Of a DNA stretch of 17,732 bases, positions 6,993 through 13,589 are shown piece after piece. The position numbers and the translations under genes are program-made. The DNA comes from Gammaproteobacteria bacterium (lineage in GTDB: Bacteria; Pseudomonadota; Gammaproteobacteria; Steroidobacterales; Steroidobacteraceae), in contig JASHUC010000443.1 of the NCBI GenBank assembly GCA_030040235.1, positions 1 through 17,732 on the forward strand, given 5' to 3'. Below the pieces are notes generated by a model. That model saw only the letters and a list, made by a program, of their open reading frames with translations. It ran no database searches and had not been told where the DNA came from. Position 1 is the first letter of the stretch; the number at the start of each line of letters is the position of its first letter.

Positions 6993-7021
6993 TTGCCGCA
7001 CCCGGGCCGGCGTGGGATACT
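6993..7021 (+). promoter_or_regulatory. Candidate sigma-70 promoter for the hpaF operon
   Basis: TTGCCG (6993-6998; 4 of 6 bases of the -35 consensus) and GATACT (7016-7021; 4 of 6 of the -10) are separated by exactly 17 bp. The -35 lies in a small dyad, CGGGT...ACCCG (6989-7004). Transcription would start near 7028, about 30 nt before the GTG of hpaF and on top of the AT-rich dyad at 7025-7037. Confidence 0.5.
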
Positions 7022-7024
7022 TGC

Positions 7025-7037
7025 GATGTTAAATATC
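7025..7037. promoter_or_regulatory. AT-rich imperfect dyad over the hpaF start site, candidate HpaR operator
   Basis: GATGTTAAATATC is an imperfect inverted repeat (GATnTTnAAnATC, 10 of 12 paired positions symmetrical around 7031) in otherwise very GC-rich DNA. It covers the predicted transcription start of the operon that encodes the HpaR-type repressor. MarR-family repressors commonly bind AT-rich dyads overlapping the start site, so autorepression through this site is a reasonable guess. It could equally act on the divergent SDR promoter. Confidence 0.4.
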
Positions 7038-7058
7038 AGCTCCCGCGGAGGCGCTTCC

Positions 7059-7466
7059 GTGGCCCATCTCATCGTCGAATACTCCGCGAACCTGCGCGGC
7101 AGCGTCGATCTGCCGCGGCTCATTCATTCGCTGCACCACGCAGCGCTCGCGACGGGGATCTTCCCGGTCGGCGGGCTGCGCACGCGCGCGTACGCGACCG
7201 AGGCCTACTGCGTCGCGGACGGTCACCCCGACAACGCCTTCGTGCACGTTGCAGTGCGGGTCGGTCACGGCCGCGACCTGCCCACACGGCGCAAAGCGTG
7301 CGAGCAGATCTTCAACGCGGCCTGTGACGAGCTTGCCGGGCTCTTCGCACGCACTCCGCTCGCAATCTCGGTCGAGATGCAGGAACTCGATCCCGAGCTG
7401 AGCTTCAAGAAGAACAATCTCCACGAGCACGTCAAGCGCCGCCAGAGCGAGGGCGCACGCCGATGA
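7059..7466 (+). CDS. hpaF: 5-carboxymethyl-2-hydroxymuconate delta-isomerase (HpaF)
   Basis: This 135-aa protein follows E. coli HpaF closely. It has an N-terminal HLIVEYSANL strand, DLPRLI, ATGIFPVGGLRTRAY, VADGHPDNAFVHV.VRVGHGR, the SVEMQELDPELSF segment and the C-terminal KKNNLHEHVK. HpaF tautomerises 5-carboxymethyl-2-hydroxymuconate to the 2-oxo form in homoprotocatechuate breakdown. The start is GTG 7059: GGAGG lies 7 nt upstream, and the family's N-terminal strand begins exactly here. The in-frame ATG at 7026 would add 11 unrelated residues. The oddity is residue 2: family members start Met-Pro, and the freed Pro1 is the catalytic base of this tautomerase superfamily, but here it is Ala (GCC). 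Activity may be altered or lost. The gene ends in an ATGA overlap with hpaE and is first in the seven-gene operon. Confidence 0.9.
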   Translation: MAHLIVEYSANLRGSVDLPRLIHSLHHAALATGIFPVGGLRTRAYATEAYCVADGHPDNAFVHVAVRVGHGRDLPTRRKACEQIFNAACDELAGLFARTPLAISVEMQELDPELSFKKNNLHEHVKRRQSEGARR

Positions 7467-8986
7467 GCGGGCCGAGCGCGCTCGATACGAACCTCGCGAA
7501 GGCCGGGCGTGCGCTCGAGCGCTTCCGCGGCGCCCCGCTCGGGCACTTCATCGACGGGCGCCACGAGCGCGGGCGCGGCGCGGAGCTCTTCGACGATGTC
7601 TCCCCGATCGACGGCAAGCTCCTCTGCCAGGTCGCCTGCGGGAACGAGGACGATGTGGCTGCGGCTGCGCAGGCGGCGCGCGCCGCCTTCGGAGCCTGGC
7701 GAAAGGTGAGCGGCGAGTCGCGCCGCGCGCTGCTGCACCGCATCGCCGACCGCATCGAGGCGCACAGCGAGGAGATCGCGCTCATCGAATGCGTCGACAC
7801 CGGGCAGGCGCTGCGCTTCATGAGCAAGGCGGCCGTACGGGGCGCCGAGAACTTCCGGTTCTTCGCCGACCGCGCCCCGGGCGCGGCCGACGGGCTCGCG
7901 CTCCCGGCGGCGGAGCACTTGAACTACACGATACGGCAACCCCTCGGACCGGTGGCGGTCATCACGCCCTGGAACACGCCGTTCTTGCTCTCCACCTGGA
8001 AGATCGCCCCGGCGCTCGCCGCCGGCTGCACCGTCGTGCACAAGCCCGCCGAGTGGAGCCCGCTCACCGCCATGCTGCTCGCGCAGATCATGAGCGAAGC
8101 CGGAGTTCCGCCGGGCGTGGTCAATCTGGTCAACGGCACCGGCGAAGTGACGGGCCGGCTCCTCACGGAGCACCCCGCCATCCGCGCCACCGCATTCATC
8201 GGCGAGTCGCGCACGGGAAGCCTCGTCATGAGCCAGGGTGCCGCAACCCTCAAGCGCGTGCACCTCGAGCTCGGCGGAAAGAACCCGGTCATCGTGTTCG
8301 AGGACGCCGATCTCGACCGGGCGCTCGATGCCGTGGTCTTCATGATCTACAGCTTGAACGGCGAGCGCTGCACCTCCGCGAGCCGGCTCCTCGTGCAGCG
8401 CTCGATCCACGATCGCTTCCTCGGCCGGCTCGCCGAACGCATCGCGCACCTGAAGGTCGGACACCCGCTCGATCCGGCGACCGAGATCGGTCCCCTGATC
8501 CATGCGCGGCATCTCGAGAAGGTTCTCGGCTACTTCGAGATCGCCCGCCGCGAGGGTGCCGAGATCCGCTGCGGGGGCCGGCGTCTTGCCGCGCAGCCCG
8601 GAAACTTCGTCGAGCCGACGCTGCTCACCGGAGCGCGCAGCGGCATGCGCATCGCGCAGGAGGAGATCTTCGGGCCCGTGCTCACCGTGCTCCCCTTCGA
8701 GGACGAGGCCGAGGCCCTCGCCGTCGCGAACGATGTGCCCTACGGACTCACCGCCTACATCTGGACGGAGAACGCTGGGCGCGCGCTGCGCCTTGCGCAT
8801 GCCATCGAGGCCGGCATGGTCTGGGTCAACTCCGAGAACAACCGCCACCTGCCGGCGCCCTTCGGCGGAATGAAAGCGAGCGGCATCGGCCGCGACGGCG
8901 GCGATTACAGCTTCGAGTTCTACATGGACACCAAGAACATCTGCATCGCGCAAGGGACCCATCGCGTGCCGAGGCTCGGCGCATGA
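7463..8986 (+). CDS. hpaE: 5-carboxymethyl-2-hydroxymuconate semialdehyde dehydrogenase (HpaE)
   Basis: This 507-aa aldehyde dehydrogenase belongs to the HpaE group by its NGERCTSASRLLVQ active-site segment and by its place between hpaF and hpaG. Seen in order are PWNTPF with Asn171, HKPAE with Lys194, the general base Glu269 in LELGGKNP, and the nucleophile Cys303. It would oxidise the semialdehyde left by extradiol cleavage of 3,4-dihydroxyphenylacetate (or a related catechol) to the dicarboxylic or tricarboxylic acid with NAD+. The ATG overlaps the hpaF stop (ATGA, 7463-7466) and its own stop overlaps the next gene in the same way (8983-8986). The other aldehyde dehydrogenase of the window (81-1580) is clearly a different subfamily. 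Assignment to HpaE is strong by context; the precise substrate depends on the ring-cleavage enzyme. Confidence 0.9.
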   Translation: MSGPSALDTNLAKAGRALERFRGAPLGHFIDGRHERGRGAELFDDVSPIDGKLLCQVACGNEDDVAAAAQAARAAFGAWRKVSGESRRALLHRIADRIEAHSEEIALIECVDTGQALRFMSKAAVRGAENFRFFADRAPGAADGLALPAAEHLNYTIRQPLGPVAVITPWNTPFLLSTWKIAPALAAGCTVVHKPAEWSPLTAMLLAQIMSEAGVPPGVVNLVNGTGEVTGRLLTEHPAIRATAFIGESRTGSLVMSQGAATLKRVHLELGGKNPVIVFEDADLDRALDAVVFMIYSLNGERCTSASRLLVQRSIHDRFLGRLAERIAHLKVGHPLDPATEIGPLIHARHLEKVLGYFEIARREGAEIRCGGRRLAAQPGNFVEPTLLTGARSGMRIAQEEIFGPVLTVLPFEDEAEALAVANDVPYGLTAYIWTENAGRALRLAHAIEAGMVWVNSENNRHLPAPFGGMKASGIGRDGGDYSFEFYMDTKNICIAQGTHRVPRLGA

Positions 8987-9894
8987 GCGCGCCCGCCGGC
9001 GATCGGCTCCGAGGGTCGATTCCGCCGCTCGTGACGCCTTTTCGTGGCGGCGAGGTCGATTACGGCGCCTACGCGCAGCTCGTCGCCTTCCAGATCGAGA
9101 ATGGCACGCATGGGATTCTGGTGAACGGCACCACGGCGGAGCCCTCGACGCTCACGGTGGAAGAGCGCAACCGTCTCGTCGACGTTGCCGTCGCGACCGC
9201 CGCCCGACGCGTGCCCGTGGTGGTCGCAAGCGGCGGGCAGTCCCTGGCCGACAGCCGGCGACTGACCGAGCACGCGGCGCGCGCGGGCGCCGATGCGCTG
9301 CTCATCGTGACGCCCTACTTCGTGCGGCCACCGCAACGCGGCCTCGTGGCGTACTACCTCGAGCTCGCCGGCCTCACTGCGCTGCCGTGGATGGTCTACC
9401 ACATCCCCGGACGTGCCGCGGTGAACGTCACGGTCGACACCCTCAAGGAGCTCCAGGATCGCTCGCCGACCTTCGTCGGCATGAAGCATGCCGCGAGCGA
9501 TCTCGGCTTGCTCTCGGAGTGCTTCGCGGCGCTCGGCGCAGGATTCAAGATCTTCGCAGGTCTCGAGGAGCTTTCCTTTCCGATGCTGGCGGTCGGGGCC
9601 TGCGGCCTGATGAACGCCGTCGGCAACCTGCAGCCGCGTCCGCTCGTCGAGCTCTGCGAGGCCGTCCGTCGCGGCGATCTCGCGCACGCCCAGCGCCTGC
9701 ATCATGGGCTCTTCGAGCTCAACCAGGCGGTGTTCTTCGATACCAACCCCATCCCCATCAAATACATGATGAGGCGGCTCGGCCTGCTCGCGACGAACGA
9801 GCACCGCCTGCCGATGGTACCGGCGAGCCCGCAGATCGAGCAGCGCCTCGATGGAGTGCTCGCGCGCGCCGGGCTTCTGGAGTCTCGCGCTTGA
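8983..9894 (+). CDS. Dihydrodipicolinate synthase/N-acetylneuraminate lyase family aldolase
   Basis: This 303-aa TIM-barrel aldolase belongs to the DapA/NanA class. The phosphate/carboxylate loop GTTAE (49-53), the proton-relay Tyr139 in MVYHIPGRAAVN, and the Schiff-base Lys168 in FVGMKHAASD are all in place, and length is normal. True DapA has GTTGE; the Ala here and the setting argue against lysine synthesis. Within an hpa-type operon, the obvious vacancy is the final retro-aldol step, usually done by the class II enzyme HpaI on 2,4-dihydroxyhept-2-ene-1,7-dioate, giving pyruvate and succinate semialdehyde. I infer that this class I lysine-dependent aldolase takes that step. Start and stop overlap neighbouring genes (ATGA at 8983, TTGA at 9891). 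It could alternatively act as a hydratase-aldolase on another 2-oxo acid. Confidence 0.88.
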   Translation: MSAPAGDRLRGSIPPLVTPFRGGEVDYGAYAQLVAFQIENGTHGILVNGTTAEPSTLTVEERNRLVDVAVATAARRVPVVVASGGQSLADSRRLTEHAARAGADALLIVTPYFVRPPQRGLVAYYLELAGLTALPWMVYHIPGRAAVNVTVDTLKELQDRSPTFVGMKHAASDLGLLSECFAALGAGFKIFAGLEELSFPMLAVGACGLMNAVGNLQPRPLVELCEAVRRGDLAHAQRLHHGLFELNQAVFFDTNPIPIKYMMRRLGLLATNEHRLPMVPASPQIEQRLDGVLARAGLLESRA

Positions 9895-10754
9895 GGCTGC
9901 TCAACTTCTCGGCCGGCGGACGGCAGTCCTGCGGCGCGCTCGTCGCGGACGGCGTCATCGACCTCGGAGCGAGGCTCGGCGCTGCCGCGGGCGAGCTCCT
10001 CTGGCTCATCCGTTCGGAAAGCTCGACGCTCGAGAAGGTGCGCGAGCTCACCGAATCCGGCGCGCGCGACTATGCCCTCGGCGAGGTGAAGCTTTTGAGC
10101 CCTGCCGGACGTACGCGCTACTTCTGTATCGGCGTCAACTACCCCGAGCGCAACGCGGAGTACCGCGACGGCAGCGAGCGGCCACGGTATCCGAGCGTGT
10201 TCATGCGCACACACACCTCGTTCGCGGCGCCCGGAGAGCCGATCGTTCGGCCGCGCGAGTCCGAGCAGCTCGACTACGAAGGCGAGATCGTGGTCGTGAT
10301 CGCACACGGAGGCAGACGGATCCCGCAGGCGCAGGCGCTCGCACACGTCTTCGGCTATACGTGCGGAAACGAGGGGTCGGTGCGCGACTGGCTGCGGCAC
10401 GCCAAGTTCAACGTCACCCAGGGAAAGAATTTCGACCGCTCGGGATCTCTCGGACCGTGGGTCGTCACGGCCGATGAGGTCGGCACGGCGCCGCTGCGCG
10501 TCACCACCCGCGTGAACGGCGAGGTGCGGCAGGACGACACGAGCGACCGGATGCTCTTCTCCATCCCCTATCTGATCGGTTATCTCTCGAGCTTCTGCAC
10601 GCTCGAGCCCGGAGACGTGATCTTCTCGGGCACCCCGAGCGGTGCGGGGGCGCGCTTCGATCCGCCGCGATACCTGCGCGCGGGTGATGTCGTCGAGGTG
10701 GAAGTCTCGCGCGTGGGATCCCTCACCAATGCCGTGGTCGACGATGCCGCCTGA
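9891..10754 (+). CDS. hpaG: Fumarylacetoacetate hydrolase-family decarboxylase/isomerase (HpaG-like)
   Basis: This 287-aa protein has a C-terminal FAH domain starting near residue 75 (RYFCIGVNYPERNAEY). The metal-binding pair Glu130 and Glu132 lie in DYEGEIVVVI. The third-ligand region reads CGNEGSVRDW, so Glu161 replaces the more usual Asp. Lys179 in QGKNFDRSGSLGPWVVT and the end motif GDVIFSGTPSGAG are typical. In homoprotocatechuate degradation HpaG decarboxylates 5-oxopent-3-ene-1,2,5-tricarboxylate and isomerises the product. E. coli HpaG is a tandem fusion of two such domains, whereas this is a single-domain form with a full N-terminal FAH extension. Translation starts at TTG 9891, overlapping the aldolase stop. 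No separate HpaH hydratase gene is in the window, so this FAH enzyme may serve more than one step. Confidence 0.85.
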   Translation: MRLLNFSAGGRQSCGALVADGVIDLGARLGAAAGELLWLIRSESSTLEKVRELTESGARDYALGEVKLLSPAGRTRYFCIGVNYPERNAEYRDGSERPRYPSVFMRTHTSFAAPGEPIVRPRESEQLDYEGEIVVVIAHGGRRIPQAQALAHVFGYTCGNEGSVRDWLRHAKFNVTQGKNFDRSGSLGPWVVTADEVGTAPLRVTTRVNGEVRQDDTSDRMLFSIPYLIGYLSSFCTLEPGDVIFSGTPSGAGARFDPPRYLRAGDVVEVEVSRVGSLTNAVVDDAA

Positions 10755-10770
10755 GGCGCCCAAGCGCCGG

Positions 10771-11322
10771 ATGCGAATCGAGAGCCGCCCGATCCCGATG
10801 CGCTCCTTCTCGAATTCACTGCCCATGGCGCTGCTCAAGGCACGCGAAGCGGTCATGCGCCGGTTCCGCCCGGGCCTGCGCAGCCATGGCGTGACCGAGC
10901 AACAGTGGCGGGTGCTGCGCGCACTCGCGGGCCGCCCGGCGCTCCCGCTGCGCGAGCTCGCCGCCGAGACCTGCCTGCTCGCGCCGAGTCTCTCGCGCAT
11001 CCTGCCGCAGCTCGAGGCGCGCGGACTCATCGTGCGGCAAGCCGTCCCGGGCGACCTGCGTCGCGCGAGCGTCGTGCCGAGTCCCGCCGGGCTCGAGCTC
11101 ATCGCAGCACACGCTCCGCAGTCGGAGGCTGCCTATCGGCAGATCGAGCGGCGCTTCGGAGCCGAGCGCCTCGGGCAGCTGTTCACCCTGCTGCGCGAGC
11201 TCGAGCGCTCGCTGACCTGCACACCGGGTGCGCGGCGCGCACGAGGCAGCGGGCTGCCCAAGCGCGCGGCGCGCCGTCCCATGCGCGCGCGCACTCTGGC
11301 GGCCGAAGGGCGCAAGCCATGA
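10771..11322 (+). CDS. hpaR: MarR-family regulator, HpaR type
   Basis: This 183-aa regulator aligns with E. coli HpaR through NSLPMALLKAREAVMRRFRP (residues 15-34), VTEQQWRVLRAL, the recognition region LAAETCLLAPSLSRILPQLEARGLI (about 63-87), the wing (PGDLRRASVVPSPAG) and AYRQIERRFGAERL. HpaR represses the homoprotocatechuate operon and is released by the aromatic inducer. An Arg-rich tail of about 30 residues (154-183) beyond the usual HpaR end is unusual. The start is uncertain: ATG 10771 leaves a 16-nt gap after hpaG, ATG 10744 would overlap it by 11 bp, and ATG 10798 gives the family-typical N-terminus; none has a good ribosome binding site. The gene lies inside the operon between hpaG and the ring-cleavage genes and overlaps the next start (ATGA), so it is probably autoregulated. 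Confidence 0.88.
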   Translation: MRIESRPIPMRSFSNSLPMALLKAREAVMRRFRPGLRSHGVTEQQWRVLRALAGRPALPLRELAAETCLLAPSLSRILPQLEARGLIVRQAVPGDLRRASVVPSPAGLELIAAHAPQSEAAYRQIERRFGAERLGQLFTLLRELERSLTCTPGARRARGSGLPKRAARRPMRARTLAAEGRKP

Positions 11323-11621
11323 GCCTGTACTACGTGCAGAAGCTGCTCTATCAGCTCAACCGGGATCCCGCAGTGCGCCGGCAGTATACCGAGAACCCCG
11401 AGGGACTCCTCGCAGGCTACGAGCTCAGCGAAGAGGAGCGCTGCGCGGTGCGCGAGCCGGACATCGGTCTTCTGTACGTGATGGGCGTCAACGGGCAGCT
11501 GCTCATGCACTTCGCAGCGCTGCGCGGCTACGAATGGGATGCCTATCTCGAGGCGATGCGCCAGGGCGAGAAGCGCTACGGTCCCGTGCGGACGGGCTTT
11601 TACAAGCGCGCGCGCCGATGA
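11319..11621 (+). CDS. LigA-type small subunit of extradiol dioxygenase
   Basis: This 100-aa protein is a LigA-domain protein, the alpha subunit of protocatechuate 4,5-dioxygenase-type enzymes. Characteristic are the N-terminal VQKLLYQLNRDPAVRRQY, GLLAGYELSEEER.A, and the central DIGLLYVMGVNGQLLMHFA. It is shorter than Sphingobium LigA, lacking part of the N- and C-termini, which is common for separate LigA-like subunits. LigA caps the active site formed by LigB and helps bind the carboxylated catechol. It overlaps hpaR upstream (ATGA at 11319-11322) and the LigB-like gene downstream (ATGA at 11618-11621), strong support for a 1:1 complex with the latter. Function in the cytoplasm as part of a two-subunit ring-cleaving enzyme is well supported; the substrate is not. 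Confidence 0.88.
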   Translation: MSLYYVQKLLYQLNRDPAVRRQYTENPEGLLAGYELSEEERCAVREPDIGLLYVMGVNGQLLMHFAALRGYEWDAYLEAMRQGEKRYGPVRTGFYKRARR

Positions 11622-12463
11622 GTCTGGTATTCGCCGCAGTCGTGAGCCATGCGCCCGGAATCACCGGGCGCGCGCAGCGCGCCGACCCCGCGCTGCGCGA
11701 CGGTTTCTACGCCAATCTCGCACGGTTGCGCGGAGCGCTCGAAGCCGCACGGCCCGATGCGCTCGTCGTGATCGCCGCGGAGCACTTCGCGAACTTCTTC
11801 ATGAACAACATGCCCTCGCTGTGCGTCGGCATGGCCGAGAGCTACGAGGGACCGATCGAGGACGAGGAGTGGCTGCGCATCAAGCGCACCCGCATCCCGG
11901 GTGCGCCCGAGCTCTCGCAGCGTCTGATCGTCGAGATGATGAAGGATGTCGACCTCGCCTACTCGGAGGAATGGAAGTTCGACCACGGCATCATGGTTCC
12001 CCTCCACTTTCTCACGCCACGGTACGAGCTGCCGGTCATTCCGGTGAACATCAACTGCCAGGGCCCGCCGCTCATTCCGCTCGCGCGCTGCTGGGCGTTC
12101 GGTCGCGCATTGCGCCGCGCCTGCGATCGGGTCCCCGAACGGGTGGCGGTGGTCGCAACGGGCGGCATCTCGCACTGGCCCGCCACACCGGACTCGGGAA
12201 AGATCAACGAGGCGTGGGATCGCGCATTCCTCGCGAAATTTCTCGAGAATCGCCGCGCCGAGCTCATGGCCTATACGGACGAGGAAACCTATCGCGAGGC
12301 GGGCCAGGGAGGCTTCGAGATCCGCACGTTCATCGCGCTCGCGGGCTTGACCGAAGGCAGCCGCGGAGAGCTCTGGTTCTACGCACCCATCCCGATCTTC
12401 GCGGTGGGATGCACGGTCGCCATGATCCGGATCGCGCCGCTGCCGAAAGAACCGGCTGCCTGA
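11618..12463 (+). CDS. LigB-type class III extradiol ring-cleavage dioxygenase, catalytic subunit
   Basis: This 281-aa protein has the full class III extradiol active site. The Fe(II) ligands are His11 (VVSHAPG), His56 (AAEHFANFF) and Glu234 (GGFEIRTF), the catalytic acid-base is His186 (TGGISHWP), and His123 lies in FDHGIMVPL. It would open the ring of a catechol next to one hydroxyl, using O2. In canonical hpa operons this step is done by HpaD, also LigB-fold but a single-subunit enzyme; this one instead pairs with the LigA-like subunit encoded immediately upstream. Being last in an hpaF-E-aldolase-G-R operon, its product should be the HpaE substrate. Homoprotocatechuate, protocatechuate-like or an alkyl-substituted catechol are all possible substrates. 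Its stop is one base from the end of the convergent dehydrogenase gene, with no room for a terminator. Confidence 0.92.
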   Translation: MSLVFAAVVSHAPGITGRAQRADPALRDGFYANLARLRGALEAARPDALVVIAAEHFANFFMNNMPSLCVGMAESYEGPIEDEEWLRIKRTRIPGAPELSQRLIVEMMKDVDLAYSEEWKFDHGIMVPLHFLTPRYELPVIPVNINCQGPPLIPLARCWAFGRALRRACDRVPERVAVVATGGISHWPATPDSGKINEAWDRAFLAKFLENRRAELMAYTDEETYREAGQGGFEIRTFIALAGLTEGSRGELWFYAPIPIFAVGCTVAMIRIAPLPKEPAA

Positions 12464-12464
12464 T

Positions 12465-13571
12465 TCAAAACGCCGCGCCGAGGATCGCGCGAGCGTCCTC
12501 TTCCCGCACGCGTTTGGGATTCTTGCCGATCGTCGGGTTGGCCGGGCTCAACCGTGCGACCACCTCGATATCCTCAGCGCCGACGCCGCATGCGGAGAGC
12601 CGGGCCGGGAGCTCGAGCCGCGCCCGCAGCTCGTCGATGGCCCGCGCGGCATCACCGTCCGTGCGGCCGAAGGCTTGCGCGAGCTGCGCCACCGCCTCCG
12701 GAACGGCATCCGCATTGAACTCGACCGCGTGCGCCAGGATCACGGCATTGGCAAGCCCGTGAGGGATTCCGCAGCGCGCGCCGACCATCTGCGCGAGCCC
12801 GTGATGCACGCCCATCGAACCGTTTTGGAGGCAGCGTCCCGCGAGCATGGCTGCGGCGAGCATCGCGGTGCGCGCCTCGAGATCGTGCGGATGCTCGACC
12901 ACCCGGGGCAGCGAGCGGTAGATCTGCCCCGCCGCTGCGCGGGCGATCGCCTCGGCCTCTGCGGTGCGCGTCGGCGACCAGAGCACCTCGACGCAGTGGG
13001 CGAGTGCGTTCATACCGGTCTCGGCGCTCGCGCGCGGCGGCAGATCGAGCGTCACCTCCGGGTCGTAGAGCACGGCGCCGGGCGCGGTGCTGGGGCTTCC
13101 GCTGCCCGACTTGCGCCGCGAGGTTTCGTCCGTCACGCCGAAGAAGGGCGTGAGCTCCGCTCCCGAGTAGGTCGTCGGGACGCTGAGATGCGCGACGAGC
13201 GGGCGGTCGAAACACGTCTTTCCGCGCTCCCCGCTCGCCTCCTCCGCGAAATAGCACACAGCCTTGCCGAGATCGGAGCAGGCCCCGCCACCGAAGCTCA
13301 CGACGGTATCGGCTCGCTCGCTGCGCAGCCGCTCGAGCGCAGCGCGCACGGTGCCCTCGGGGACGTGCGGGCGGGCACCGTCGAACACCGCGGCCAGCCC
13401 CGGGCCGAGAGCGTGCGCGAGCCGGCGTCCGCCCGCCGATTCGCGCCCCCGCGCCGAGCAGATGAGCAGCACGCGCCGGGCCCCGAGCTCCCCGAGCGCG
13501 CGGTCCGCCTCCTCGATGACCTTGCAACCGAAGCGCAGGCGCTGGGCATAGCTCACGTGCAACCACTTCAT
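12465..13571 (-). CDS. Iron-alcohol-dehydrogenase-fold enzyme, maleylacetate reductase-like
   Basis: This 368-aa protein belongs to the Fe-ADH superfamily. It has the nucleotide loop SFGGGACSDLGKA (92-104) and the segment LSVPTTYSGAELTPFFGVTD (129-148), which closely resembles maleylacetate reductases (IPTTYAGSExTP). At the metal site, the first Asp of classical Fe-ADHs is Asn188 (GMNALAHCVE), as in maleylacetate reductases, which work without metal. His256-His257 and His271 (GIPHGLANAV) are present. Maleylacetate reductase converts maleylacetate, from hydroxyquinol cleavage, to 3-oxoadipate with NAD(P)H. No intradiol dioxygenase is in the window, so it may reduce another unsaturated oxo-acid. 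ATG 13571 (MKWLHV) is preferred over ATG 13703, which would run antisense into the divergent lactonase-like gene. It lacks a clear ribosome binding site; see the 18-bp spacer. Confidence 0.85.
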   Translation of the reverse strand: MKWLHVSYAQRLRFGCKVIEEADRALGELGARRVLLICSARGRESAGGRRLAHALGPGLAAVFDGARPHVPEGTVRAALERLRSERADTVVSFGGGACSDLGKAVCYFAEEASGERGKTCFDRPLVAHLSVPTTYSGAELTPFFGVTDETSRRKSGSGSPSTAPGAVLYDPEVTLDLPPRASAETGMNALAHCVEVLWSPTRTAEAEAIARAAAGQIYRSLPRVVEHPHDLEARTAMLAAAMLAGRCLQNGSMGVHHGLAQMVGARCGIPHGLANAVILAHAVEFNADAVPEAVAQLAQAFGRTDGDAARAIDELRARLELPARLSACGVGAEDIEVVARLSPANPTIGKNPKRVREEDARAILGAAF

Positions 13572-13589
13572 GGCGATATCATACTCCCC
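13572..13589. promoter_or_regulatory. 18-bp divergent spacer with overlapping -10-like boxes
   Basis: Only 18 bp separate two outward-facing ATGs. On the minus strand TATGAT (13583-13578; 5 of 6 of the -10 consensus) would place transcription at or next to the A of the dehydrogenase ATG. On the plus strand CATACT (13580-13585; 4 of 6) would do the same for the lactonase-like gene. Neither gene has a ribosome binding site. No good -35 partner is visible for either box. Leaderless transcripts from overlapping promoters are possible. Confidence 0.3.

Noticed and set aside
6924..7001. 26-residue N-terminal extension of the SDR
   Set aside because: Classical SDRs begin a few residues before the first beta-strand (KVAIITGAG); the extension has unrelated sequence and enters the control region.
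7265..8962. Long open frame on the minus strand (565 codons) antisense to hpaF and hpaE
   Set aside because: Composition is typical of an antisense shadow, and hpaE has all its catalytic motifs on the other strand.
8983..9894. Annotation as lysine-biosynthetic DapA
   Set aside because: GTTAE replaces GTTGE and the gene overlaps hpaE and a FAH-family gene in a catabolic operon; a catabolic aldolase is more likely.
9702..11102. Minus-strand open frame of 466 codons opposite the aldolase, hpaG and hpaR
   Set aside because: No recognisable domain; the plus-strand genes overlap each other in a proper operon arrangement.
12675..13589. Upstream extension of the lactonase-like frame into the divergent dehydrogenase gene (578 codons in total)
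   Set aside because: The extra N-terminal part is antisense to a clear Fe-ADH-fold gene and has shadow-like composition; the family N-terminus starts close to ATG 13590.
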